From Stomoxys calcitrans (Eukaryota > Arthropoda > Insecta > Diptera > Muscidae), in NCBI RefSeq assembly GCF_963082655.1, contig NC_081555.1:149554505-149618504 (forward strand): a stretch of 64,000 nucleotides of DNA, given 5' to 3'. The position numbers were made by a program, and so were the translations under genes. Within the stretch, counting starts at the first letter, position 1. Every line of letters begins with the position of its first letter. The notes under the pieces were generated by a model. That model saw only the letters and a program-made list of their open reading frames with translations. It did not search any database and was not told where the DNA came from. Below are positions 34,008 to 43,608 of the stretch, piece after piece.

Positions 34008-34228
34008 TGGGTTGCCCAAAAAGTAATTGCGGATTTTTCATATAGTCGGGTTGACAAATTTTTTCAACGGCGTGTGACTCTGTAATTGCATTCTTTCTTC
34101 TGTCTTTCTTGTCTTGCTTTAGAAAAAGAGTGTAAAAAAAGTATATTTGATTAAAGTTCAATCCAAGATTTATTAAAAATGCATTTACTTTCTTTTAAAA
34201 AATCCGCAATTACTTTTTGGGCAACCCA
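34008..34228. mobile_element. Mariner-type MITE in a LINE
   Basis: Begins tgggttgcccaaaaagtaat after TA (34006-34007) and ends gggcaaccca. It differs from the other copies in the left interior (tcatatagtcgggttgac, which mirrors the usual right side), suggesting end conversion. It splits the LINE between VWWTAMEK and the YLGV region. Confidence 0.8.
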
Positions 34229-34604
34229 AGCGTAATTAAGAATTGGTCTAATCACGCTCCTGCAGAGCCAGTGAACTATCCTAGGATTCAGGCCCCATTT
34301 CGAGCCTTCATGGTGCCCAACATCTGTGAGCCTTCTCAGTACGCACCTAAATGAGATGCTTCCAATTCAGTTTCCTGTCCAAGATTACACCTAAGTATTT
34401 GACCTGGTCAGATATCGAAATCGTCTTATTGAGGAAATGTGGGCGCGTGAAATTGGCCCACTTTCATCTTCCTCGTGAACTGGCATATTTCAGTCTTCTC
34501 TGATGAAAACATTGAGGCCCCCGGGTCTAGCCCAGTCATGTGTCATATGCACGATATTTTCGGCCTTCTACATAGCTCGTTCGGATCCTTGCCCCTTGGA
34601 AGTA
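34229..34604 (-). pseudogene. LINE RT thumb remnant
   Basis: Minus-strand pieces read HMTHDWARPGGLNVFI, then in another frame FTRKMKVGQFHAPTFLNKTI and YLGVILDRKLNWKHL. These match the thumb/connection part of RNase H-bearing LINEs (the YLGV-LD box). Several frame changes are present. Confidence 0.65.
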
Positions 34605-34793
34605 GGTTGCCCAAAAAGTAATTGCGGATTTTTTAAAATCAAATATACTTTTTTACACTTTTTTCTATAGCAAGCTAAAAGTAACAGCTGATAATTGACA
34701 GAAGAAAGAATGCAATTACAGAGTCACAAGCTGTGAAAAAATTTGTCAACGCCGACTATATGAAAAATCCGCAATTACTTTTTGGGCAACCCA
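34605..34793. mobile_element. Mariner-type MITE, shortened ends
   Basis: Left end ggttgcccaaaaagtaattg preceded by TA; right end gggcaaccca. At 189 bp it is shorter than the 24803 copy, lacking part of the left interior. It is inserted in the LINE just after the RT catalytic motif. Confidence 0.8.
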
Positions 34794-35650
34794 TTATTAT
34801 AACACCGTCTGCGTAGCAGACTGGTTCAAATCCCTCCTCAGTCAGCATCCATAACAGGTTATTTATGGTGGTCACCCAGAGGAGTTACGATAAAATGCCC
34901 CCCTGTGTGCCACTTTCTCCCTTATATTTATGCCATGGGACACACAATTTATCCACCTGTTCCTTAGGGTATGGTTTATCCAGTCTCTAATGACCCGGTC
35001 CATCCCCCGTTACTGGTCTAAGGATTGGATCTGTAAGTCGGTCCGCATATTGTTTAAAGCCCACTCGATGTCAATGCATACCGCCAGTGTGTACGTTTTG
35101 GCATCGAAGGATTCTTCTAAATTTATCAACAACCTCGTGCAGGGCAGCCTCCACCGACCTTCCCTTGACATAGGCATGCTGTTTGTATTCGAGCAGTTCG
35201 CTGGTTATCCTACTCTTTATCATGGTGTCCACAATACGATCCATGGTTTTGAGTAGAAAGGATGTAAGGCTTATCGGTTTGTAGGCGATTGGTGTCTCAT
35301 AATTTGCCTTGCCGGGCTTGGGTATAAACACCACCCTTGCCTACTGCCAGGCTCTCGGAGTATATGCAAGTTCTAGGTACTTGGCCAGAGGTGGTGCCAG
35401 ATAGTCTGCCTCTTTCTGTGGTAACGCCGGAAATATTCCATATGTTCCGGGTGACTTAAATGGTTTCAAGATCCTCAAGGTTTCTTTCACCATAAATTCC
35501 GTAATTTTAAACCTTCGATCAACGTCATTATTCCAAGATTCTGGTGTCTCCGTGAGTCCCGTCGTATCCTGTGGAAAATGGGTTTTCATCAAAAGCCTCA
35601 ACATGCCCTCCGTTGTCTCTGCTCTCACTCCCATGTCGTCTATTAAAATA
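34794..35650 (-). pseudogene. LINE reverse-transcriptase domain remnant
   Basis: Read on the minus strand: finger-like MVKETLRILKPFKSPGTYGI, then a frame change to VFIPKPGK, PISLTSFLLKTMDRIVD and QHAYVKGRSVEAALHEVV. The palm follows with GTQGGILS (then a stop where Pro is usual), LLWVTTINNLLW and CYADGVII. The catalytic YADD is changed to YADG, which removes an essential aspartate. A MITE begins immediately after VII. Confidence 0.75.
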
Positions 35651-36270
35651 CGCATTTATAATCCCATTTCACTGAAATTTGACACAGTGACTTATGTCAG
35701 TCTTTTCGACATCAGTGTCGTATATGGTTCAGATCGGTTTATTTTTAGATATTTGCGAATTTTGCTCATGAACATTCCACTAAAAAACAGAGGCAATCTT
35801 CTCACATATCAATGAGTGCAGTCCGATTCAGGTTCAAGCTCAATGGTAAGGCGCCTCCTTTTATAGCCGAGTCCGAACGGCATACCGCAGTGCGACACCT
35901 CTTTGGAGAGAAGTTTTACATGGCATAGAACCTCACAAATGTTGCCAGCATTAGGAGGGGAAAACCACAATTTTTTCTGATGGTCTCGACAGGATTCGAA
36001 CCCAGGTGTTCAGCGTCATAGGCGGACATGCTAACCACTGCGCTACGGTGGCCTCCAAGATGTAGCTACTAAAAATTTTAATATTTTGAACAATGACGTG
36101 TACTTATTAGTGTTTGGTCTAAAATCGGAACATATTTCGATTTAGCTGCTATGGTGCTTAAGGTATTAAATTTTTACCGGATTTTGACGATCGTTGGTTT
36201 ATATATATACCCTAGGAGGTGGGTATCCAAAGTTCGGCCCGGCCAAACTTAACTCCTTTTTACTTGTTAC
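35651..36270 (+). mobile_element. DINE-like family B fragment, 3' end, split by a SINE
   Basis: gcatttataatcccatttca begins one unit, which is interrupted at 35753-36053. It resumes gatgtagctactaaaaattt and reaches aggaggtgggtatccaaag, the hairpin ttcggcccggccaaa and cctttttacttg. The SINE breaks the phrase tttagatat|agctac. Confidence 0.7.
35753..36053 (-). mobile_element. tRNA-derived SINE, near full length
   Basis: Minus-strand order: gccaccgtagcgcagtggtt (A-box region), a B box cctgggttcgaatcctgtcg (around 35988-36004), then the body ttttccc, gaggttctatgccatgtaaa, ccgttcggactcggctat and the tail gttttttagtggaatgttca. A and B boxes identify a Pol III-type internal promoter. The host sequence repeats agatRt at both sides, a short possible target duplication. 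Confidence 0.8.
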
Positions 36271-37084
36271 TGGTTTTCATTGGCTTTATATATGGCCTCA
36301 AAATGGAAATTAAATTCCGCCACTGTTTGTTTATAAAACGCATTTCTCCTATATGTTGGTGTTTGTGTGTGTGTGTGTAAGTGTAATGCATGCATATTTA
36401 TATTTGTGTTTATGCATGCATATTGGTTGCCCCATAATAAGTATCGCATGAGTATTTATTTACTCTTTAACTGCTTTTGCATGGGTATTTAAGGCCATTA
36501 TTAAACAATGAAACCAAGTGAAATGCTTAAAAATAAATGGCAACAGTAGCCATAAGGCCATCGAAGTCGAAGAATGGAAAAAAAACCCAATGTAATATAT
36601 TATTTTTGAAAAACTATTAAATTTAACCATTTCGACTATAAGTGTTTCATTTATTTTACAATATTCTCTTGGCTACAACAAAAACGAAGCACCCTTCACT
36701 GCAAAAGAAATACATTTTTAAGAACTATTAAAAAAGACCACAATGAGTCAAGAGGTTAATATAAAGGTCTGTGAAAATGGGTGTGCTGGAGTCATTGCAT
36801 TAACACTCACACACACACACACACACACTCAGATATATGGCGAAAGAATTCAAATTGTTTGGTGAAAGCATTACAGTCAGCAAATTGTTAATACGTTTGG
36901 TTGATAGTTAATGAGTAAGAAAGATTTCGTTGAAGGATATCCTGCATATCCGAGAGAATACACGAATGGGTATGCATGTCATTCGATTTTGTTGTTTATA
37001 ACTGAGAAATTCTTAAAAATTCTCTTGATTTTTTATTAAAATTTATAAAACTTATCTCTAGGACAAATCTAAAGACTGACTCCT
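36271..37084. other. Non-repetitive stretch with dinucleotide runs
   Basis: Contains (GT)n at 36363-36382 and (CA)n at 36807-36828. No exon or RNA gene is supported. Confidence 0.5.
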
Positions 37085-38760
37085 TTTTATACCTACCAGC
37101 AAAGGATGGGCGTAAAATCAGCGTCTTGATCAGCGTAAAAATCTAAGACGATCTATTGGGTTGCCCAAAAAGTAATTGCGGATTTTTTAAAAGAAAGTAA
37201 ATGCATTTTTAGTAAAACTTAGAATGAACTTTATTCAAATATACTTTTTTTTACATTTTTTTTCTAAAGCAAGCTAAAAGTAACAGCTGATAACTGACGG
37301 AAGAAAGAATGCAACTACAGAGTCACAAGCTGTGAAAAAATTTGTCAACGCCGACTATATGAAAAATCCGCAATTACTTTTTGGGCAATAGATATGTCTG
37401 TCCGTCTGTCTGTTGAAATCACGCTACAGTCTTTAAAAATCGAGATATTGAGCTGAAATTTCGCACAGATTCTTTTTTTGTTCATAAGCAGGTTAAGTTT
37501 GAAGATGGGCTATATCGGACTATATTTTCATATAGCCCCCATATAGACCGATCCGCCGATTTAGGGTCTTAGGCCCAAAAAAAGCCACATTTATTATCAG
37601 ATTTTGCTGAAATTTGGGACAGTGAGTTGTGTTAGGCCCTTCGACGTCCTTTGTCAATTTGGCTCAGATCAGTCCAGATTTGGATATAGCTGCCATATAG
37701 ATCGATCCTCCGATTTAGGGCCTTTGGCCCATAAAAGCCACATTTATTATCCAATTTTGCTGAAATTTGGGACGGTGAGTTGTGTTTGACCCTTCGTCAT
37801 CCTTCTTTAATTTGGTCCAGATCGGTTCAGATTTGGATTAGGCTGCTATATAGACCGATCTCTCGATTTAAGGTTTTGGGCCCATAAAATGCGCATTTAT
37901 TATACGATTTCGTCGAAATTTGGAACAGTGAGTTAAGTTAAGCCCCTCGACATACTTTTGCAATATGGCACAGATCGGTTCATATTTGGATATAGCTGCC
38001 ATATAGACCGATCTCTCGATTTAAGGTTTTGGGCCCATAAAATGCGCATTTATTATACGATTTCGTCGAAATTTGGAACAGTGAGTTAAGTTAAGCCCCT
38101 CGACATACTTTTGCAATATGGCACAGATCGGTTCATATTTGGATATAGCTGCCATATAGACCGATCTCTCGATTTAAGGCTTTAGGCCCATAAAAGGCGC
38201 ATTTATTGTCCGATGTCGTCGAAATTTGGAACAGTGAGTTAAGTAAAGCCCCTCGACATACTTTTGCAATATGGCACAGATCGGTTCAGATTTGGATATA
38301 GCTGCCATATAGGCCGATCTCTCGATTTAAGGCTTTAGGCCCATAAAAGGCGCATTTATTAGCCTATGTCGCCGAAATTTTGGACAGTGAGTTGTGTTGG
38401 GCACTTCGTCATCCTTCTTCAATTTGGACCTGATCGGTCGAGATTTGAATATAGCTGCCATATAGACCGATTTTTAGATTTAATGTTTTGGGCCAATAAA
38501 ATGCGGATTTATTGTCCGATGTCGTCAAAATTTGGGACAGTGAATTGTGTTGGGCCACTCGATATCCTTCTTTAATTTGGCCCAGATCGGTACAGATTTG
38601 GATATAGCTGCCATATAGACCGATCTCTCGATTTAAGGCTTTAGGCCCATAAAAGGCGCATTCATTGTCCGATGTCGTCGAAATTTGGGACAGTGAGTTG
38701 TGATGGGCACTTCGACATCCTCCTTTAATTTGGTTCAGATCGGTTTAGATCTGGATATAG
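37085..38760 (+). mobile_element. DINE-like family B with precise 153-bp array
   Basis: A shortened 5' end (tttttatacctaccagcaaa), then gatcagcgtaaaaatctaag and a MITE, then tgtctgtccgtctgtctgtt. The landmark gatatagct (or a one-base variant) falls at 37683, 37836, 37989, 38142, 38295, 38448, 38601 and 38754: seven consecutive spacings of 153. Two adjacent units (37848-38023 and 38001-38176) are identical. The 3' end is replaced by family C at about 38754-38770. Confidence 0.8.
37156..37388. mobile_element. Mariner-type MITE, right end five bases short
   Basis: The left end ttgggttgcccaaaaagtaa follows TA (37154-37155). The right end stops at ttgggcaa and is followed directly by TA (37389-37390). 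The host reads gacgatc before and gatatgtctg after, so the target was the conserved gatctaga site of the DINE 5' block. Confidence 0.85.
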
Positions 38761-39196
38761 CTCCCATATATATGTTCGTCCGATTTTCAGTACTATGCAA
38801 TAAAATTTTCATTTGTTAACCGATTCTCTCGAAATTTGGCAGGAAAGATTTTTTTACAACTGCCGACATTTCTGGTGAATTTCATTAAAATCGGTTAAAA
38901 TTTAGACATAGCTCTCATAAATATATATATATAGCCCGATTTTCACTCCTACAGCCACTGCAAGCACATTTATTGACCAATCTTGCCAAAATATTGCACA
39001 ACGCTTTCCTCGACCACTACCACAATACATATGGAGTGTGGTCAAAATCGGTTCAGATTTAGATATAGCTCCCATATATATGTTCGTCCGATTTTCAGTA
39101 ATAATGCAATAAAATGGTCATTTGTGAACCGATTTTCTCGAAATTTGGCAGAAGGGATTTTCTCTTGACTCTCAATATTTTTGGTGAAGCTCTCAT

Positions 39197-39294
<98 letters not shown>

Positions 39295-39905
39295 CCTGAT
39301 TTTCACTCCTACAGCCACTGCAAGCACATTTATTGACCAATCTTGCCAAAATTTTGCAAAATGCTTTACTCGACAACTACCACAGTATCTGAGGAGTTTG
39401 CACGAAATCGGTTCAGATTTAGATATAGCTCTCATATATATGTTCGTCCGATTTTGAGAAATATTGCAAGAAAGTGCTCATTTGTTAACCGATTCTGGCG
39501 AAATTTGGCAGGAAGGATTTTCTTATGGGTCTCAATATAACTGGTGAATTTTATAGATATCGGCCTAGATTTAGATATAGCTGTCATATATGTATATGGC
39601 CAGATTTTCAGCCCAAGAGCCACTGCAAGCGCATTGTCTGACCAAAATTTTGCACAACGCTTTTCTCGATGACTACTACATTATCTGAAAAGTTTTTCCC
39701 AAAATCGGTTCAGAAGTAGATATAGCTTCCATATAGATGTTTGTCCGATTTTGGGTAATTTGCCATAATTTTGTAATTTGTCAACCGTAGTTTTTACAGT
39801 TTGAACATATTTGCGAGGTCCATCAAAATTGGTTCAGAATTGGATATAGGTCCCACATTGTATTTATAGGGTAGGTATAGGGTATTATAAAGTCGCCACC
39901 GCCAG
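38761..39905 (+). mobile_element. DINE-like family C fragment, 3' part
   Basis: Units with atatatgttcgtccgatttt, agatatagctccc and cctacagccactgcaagcac, ending at ttataaagtcgccaccgcc. It joins the family B array without a 5' end of its own, so the pair is a chimera. It contains the (TA)n run listed separately. Confidence 0.7.
39195..39292. repeat. (TA)n microsatellite
   Basis: About 98 bp of TA dinucleotides with three interruptions. It lies inside a family C unit where other copies have only a short tatatatata, e.g. 38921-38934, so it expanded in place. Confidence 0.9.
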
Positions 39906-40480
39906 ACTAATTAATAAAACTTAATATTTTTTATGTTTCATGGCTTAATATTCTCCTTAAGTTCGTTGCTTTCCGTTAAGCAACTGTTCAAAAAATTTTG
40001 GGTCTATTGAACACCATTTCATTTCATTAAAAATCATTGCCGCCAGTCTTATCCATTCAGTTGGTTATTCATTAGTTTTAACAACAGCACAACAGTTATT
40101 CATTAAGAGCCGGTGTTAATCTTGAGCAGATAATCTCCATTTGAAATGCAAACATTTGCATAAGCACTAAAAGAATAATGGCAAAAGTGCTCAAACGTTA
40201 TATTATCAGAAATTAAGTGTCGAAGCTTGGGCGAAAACTAAAAAGAAGCAAACTTTGACGCTTAACGTGGAGAATGAAATGAAAAAGAAAACAACTTTTA
40301 AAAATGTTAATTTTTCCATTTTAGCATAATGTGTTAATTAAGATGGCTTAAGACGGCTCTATGCAACATGCCTCCCCATATTGACTAAAGCACAAAAGAT
40401 AAACTATGGCTACATCCCAAAGTCCTTGGGAATAAATATGTGTGTATATGCTGAGGGTATGAGGGTGTACTCAAAACTGG
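39906..40480. other. Non-repetitive stretch, no gene seen
   Basis: AT-rich. No domain-bearing frame, splice-flanked exon or RNA gene is evident. Confidence 0.5.
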
Positions 40481-40765
40481 TGTTGGCAGGAGGGAGCTAT
40501 ATCTGAATCTAGACTGACCTAATATTGATGTAGGTCGTTTGGAATTGCACATGGGCCATATCGGTTCAGATTTGGATATAGCTTCCATATAAACAGATAT
40601 CCCGACTTGACTTCTTGAACCCCTGGAAGCCGGAACTTTTATTCTATTTGGCTAAAACATAGCACATGGTGTTCGGCTATGACTTCCAACAACTGTGTTA
40701 AGTACGCTACAAATCGGTCAAGAATCTGATATAAAGCTCCCATATAAACCGATTTCCTGATTTGA
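40481..40765 (+). mobile_element. DINE-like family A fragment
   Basis: gatgtaggtcgtttggaatt, acatgggccatatcggttca and two decayed units. It ends at the boundary of the coding-repeat element. Confidence 0.65.
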
Positions 40766-41460
40766 CTTTATCTGGAGGACCTTAATCATTGGTCTTTAAT
40801 CAAATTTGCTTCTTGGAAATGAGTGATGGTCTCATTGTCCGCTCTCTGCTCATTAGGCTACATTGACTTTCTTGTCACTGCACTAGCCTCATGTTTCAGC
40901 ATTAGGTTATTTGCCTATCCTAGTCTCTCGAATCTTTATAAAGTCAATAACGGTTCCACCATCGGGTCCCTGTTCATTAGGCTGTATTGAGTTTCTCATC
41001 CTTACGATCTTGGCCTATACTAGATCTCAATCTTAGGATCTTGGCCTATACTAGTCTTCCAAATCTAAAGAAAATGGGCTTCTTGGGAGTAGGTAGGCTC
41101 TCTGTTCGTTAAGCTGCATTGAGACTCCTGTCGCTGTGCTGCCTACTGTTTCAATATTAGGATCTTTACCTGTCCTGGTCTTCCGAGTCATGAAGTCGGT
41201 GATGATTCCGTCATCGGGTCCCTGTTCGTTAGGCTGTGTTGGGTCTCTCGCCCCTGCACTGCCTAATATTTTAGTGTTAATATCTTTACTTATCCTAGTG
41301 TTCCCAATATTGAGAGAGTCGGTGATTGTCTCGTTGTCGGCCCCCTGTTCGTTAGGCGGTATTAAGTGTCCTGCCACTGTCTGATGGCCTAAAATGAGGA
41401 TATTTGCCTATCTTAATCTTACCAACCTTGAAAAGACGGACTTGCCTTTAGTCTCAGTCA
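40766..41460 (-). pseudogene. Element with 40-41-residue coding tandem repeats, copy 2
   Basis: The minus-strand frame from 41377 to 41051 is open for 108 residues and holds two full repeats and part of a third. Each runs PNEQG(A/P)D, (T/I)ITDxxNI or ITDFMTRK, TRxxKD, then a GS(A/T) piece; periods are 41 and 40 residues. A further repeat lies beyond the stop (NSIQPNEQGPDGGTVIDF, near 41000-40930). The protein is Asp/Asn/Thr-rich and hydrophilic, with no membrane segment or catalytic motif seen. Copy 1 at 21616-22680 shares it. Function is unknown. Confidence 0.55.
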
Positions 41461-41514
41461 AACTTATCACGGAGACTTGTTCAATGCCCACCACAAATAG
41501 ACTTACTTCCTCCG

Positions 41515-42410
41515 TCTTCCTTCGTTCTTCCTCCTTCTTCATCTCCTTTTCCTTCTCCATCCTCTTCCTCCTTCCTCCCTACTCCCTCCTCCTTCCTCCC
41601 TCCTCCTTCCTCCCTCCTCCTTCCACCTCCTCCCTCCTCCTTTCTCCCTCCTCCTTCCTCCCTTCTCCTTCCTCCCTCCTACTTCCTCCATCTCCTTCCC
41701 TTCTCCTTCCTCCCTCCTACTTCCTCCATCTCCTTCCCGTTGTTGTTCTCCTCCTCGTTCCCCTTTTCGTTCTCCTTCTCCCTTTCCTTCTCCTTTTTCT
41801 TCTTCTTCTCCTTTTCCTTCTCTACTTCTAATTCTACTTCTACTTCTCCGTCTCCTTCTCCATCTTGTTCTCGTTCTCCATCTCCTTCTCCATCTCCCTC
41901 CTCCTTCCTACTTCCTACTTCGTACTTCCTACTTCGTACTTCCTACTTCGTACTTCCTACTTCGTACTTCCTACTTCGTACTTCCTACTTCGTACTTCCT
42001 ACTTCGTACTTCCTACTTCGTACTTCCTACTTCGTACTTCCTACTTCCTACTACCTCCTTCGTCCTTCCTCCTTCATCCCTCCTCCTTCCTCCATCTCCT
42101 TCCCGTTGTTGTTCTCCTTCTCGTTCCCCTTTTCGTTCTCGTTCTCCTTCTCCCTTTCCTTCTCCTTTTTCTTCTTCTTCTCCTTTTCCTTCTCCGTCTC
42201 CTTCTACTTCTACTTCTCCTTCTCCGTCTCCTTATCCATCATGTTCTCGTTCTACATCTCCTTCTCCATCTCCCTCCTCCTTCCTCCTTCCTACTTCCTA
42301 CTTCCTACTTCCAACTTCCTCCTTCCTTATTCCTCCGTCCTCCCTCCTCCTTCATCCTTCCTCCCTCCTCCTTCCTCCCTCCTCCTCACACCTTCCTCCT
42401 CCCATTTCTC
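41515..42410. repeat. Polypyrimidine (CTT/CCT)-rich tract with two-level repeats
   Basis: About 900 bp of nearly pure pyrimidine. It contains a 14-bp repeat (cttcctacttcgta) in roughly nine to ten copies at 41917-42045. It also shows a larger duplication: the block with cttcccgttgttgttctcc recurs at 41733 and 42099, 366 bp apart. Such tracts can form triplex DNA. Translated Ser/Phe/Leu-rich frames are artefacts. Confidence 0.85.
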
Positions 42411-43200
42411 CACGGCCAACTCTTAGCTTTGCTTGTTTAAGACTTCCATCATGCGATCCATCGCGAATCAGCAGCGAATCTTTTTCGCCAGGTCGAGCTT
42501 TGCGCCCCAGGGATTGTGGATACTTTCAACGAGCCTTATGACGGTATCCATACATTCCGCTGTACTAGCGGCTCATAATTCGACCCCTTTCAGTGTTCAG
42601 CACATGATCGAAAACCCGTTCGTTTCCCAAATGATTCACTTGAAACCGATGATCTGGTGGAATCCTACCGGATGCACTGCCGATATTGATAACTGCATAA
42701 GTCAGCTCATCTTTGTTGTGCTTCCTCGCCACTCCGGCGTAAGAGGGCGGCTACTTACCTTTCTCAGCGACCCACTTCCCCTTCCGTGATGGCTGTGGCC
42801 TCGGTGCGGAAGTCACAGTCCTCCATGAAGACACTGGGGTCGTGCGCGCTTCATTCGTTCCTGTTCCGGTTTTGTCTCCCTCCGCAGGACACTGTCTGGA
42901 GTCTCTACCATTTTCTTCTACAGCGGCTTAGCAGTGCTATGCTCTTCTGGAAAACTGATTCTCTTCTCAGCTTCCGGCGAAGTGCTTGGGATAACAGTCC
43001 CGCACTTTCGCCCGATTGCGCTGCCATTGTATACTCCTTTGACTCCTTCATCGTGCCCCGGATTGCTTTCTCGATCTTCTTGTAAGAGTAGCAAAGCCAA
43101 CGCTCACTTCTGCCGTCATCCCGCTGTCCTCATCTCTCGATTCAGCTGCGATGACTGTTTCATTGAAACTGCCGTTGTCTGAATCTGAATCGGAAATAAC
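42411..43200 (-). pseudogene. GC-richer relic, possibly a retrotransposon ORF1
   Basis: Clearly higher in G+C than its neighbours. The minus strand has protein-like segments in several frames, e.g. MDTVIRLVESIHNPWGAKLD with LAKKIRC (42585-42505), DRMMEVLNKQS (near 42455) and QEDRESNPGHDEGVKGVYNG (43075-43015), each broken by stops. The helical, charged character recalls LINE or gag-like ORF1 proteins, but I cannot name the family. In minus orientation it lies upstream of the polypurine strand and the coding repeats, so all three could be parts of one element. Confidence 0.35.
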
Positions 43201-43280
43201 GCCTTTACTTAAAGGCTGGGGACGAACTGTGCTTTCCTCTGGTGTATCCCTCCCTTTCCTCGTTTGTTAGTCTGAAGACT

Positions 43281-43485
43281 GGTTGTGGTTATCCCCTCCT
43301 AATGCTTGCGACATTTAAGAGGTACTATGCTATGGATACAGGTCATGTAAAAACTTTTCGCCAAACTTTTTTACAGCGTGATGCCCTTTGGACTCGGCTG
43401 TTAAAGGGAGGTCCTTTATCATTAAATCGAACAGCATTCATTGATATGTGAAAAGCTTCTTTAATGAAATGTTCGTTGCCAAATT
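43281..43485 (+). mobile_element. tRNA-derived SINE, headless, decayed
   Basis: ggttatcccctcctaatgct, ggtactatgctatgg, catgtaaaaacttttcgcc, tggactcggctgttaaaggg and attcattgatatgtgaaaag match the SINE body and tail. The tRNA head is missing. Confidence 0.7.
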
Positions 43486-43489
43486 TCTG

Positions 43490-43600
43490 CTGTACTCCCT
43501 TAGACCTTTCATTGGACTCCTATAATGTAGTGGGTAAATATGTTCGATTTGGAGTGGATTTTAGGACTGAGGTGGCCAACCAGGCACTTGGTCCTTAAAG
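43490..43600 (-). repeat. Family D unit, left of the GGGCTA array
   Basis: acctttcattggactcctat, ggtaaatatgttcgatttgg and aggcacttggtcc match minus-strand family D units at 52820-52920. This shows the hexamer array lies within a family D element. Confidence 0.6.
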
Positions 43601-43608
43601 TAAATATA

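Larger units (their letters stand above)
32734..35650 (-). mobile_element. RNase H-bearing LINE (I/LOA-like), decayed, split by two MITEs
   Basis: Minus-strand order: pre-RT, RT, thumb, RNase H, C-terminal zinc knuckle, then a 3' end near 32734. MITEs occupy 34008-34228 and 34605-34793. The 5' side is cut by a DINE fragment at about 35651, so ORF1 and the endonuclease are missing. Multiple stops and frameshifts show that it is dead. An RT followed by RNase H places it in the I/LOA/R1-type superfamily; finer placement needs a phylogeny. Confidence 0.75.

Noticed and set aside
39095..39435. Ile-Tyr repeat frames
   Set aside because: They translate a TA dinucleotide run.
41394..42440. Ser/Phe/Leu-rich frames of up to 228 residues
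   Set aside because: They translate a polypyrimidine simple-sequence tract.
42786..43182. Plus-strand frames of 82-99 residues in the GC-richer region
   Set aside because: They are antisense to better protein-like pieces on the minus strand and have Ser/Phe/Leu-rich composition typical of reverse frames.
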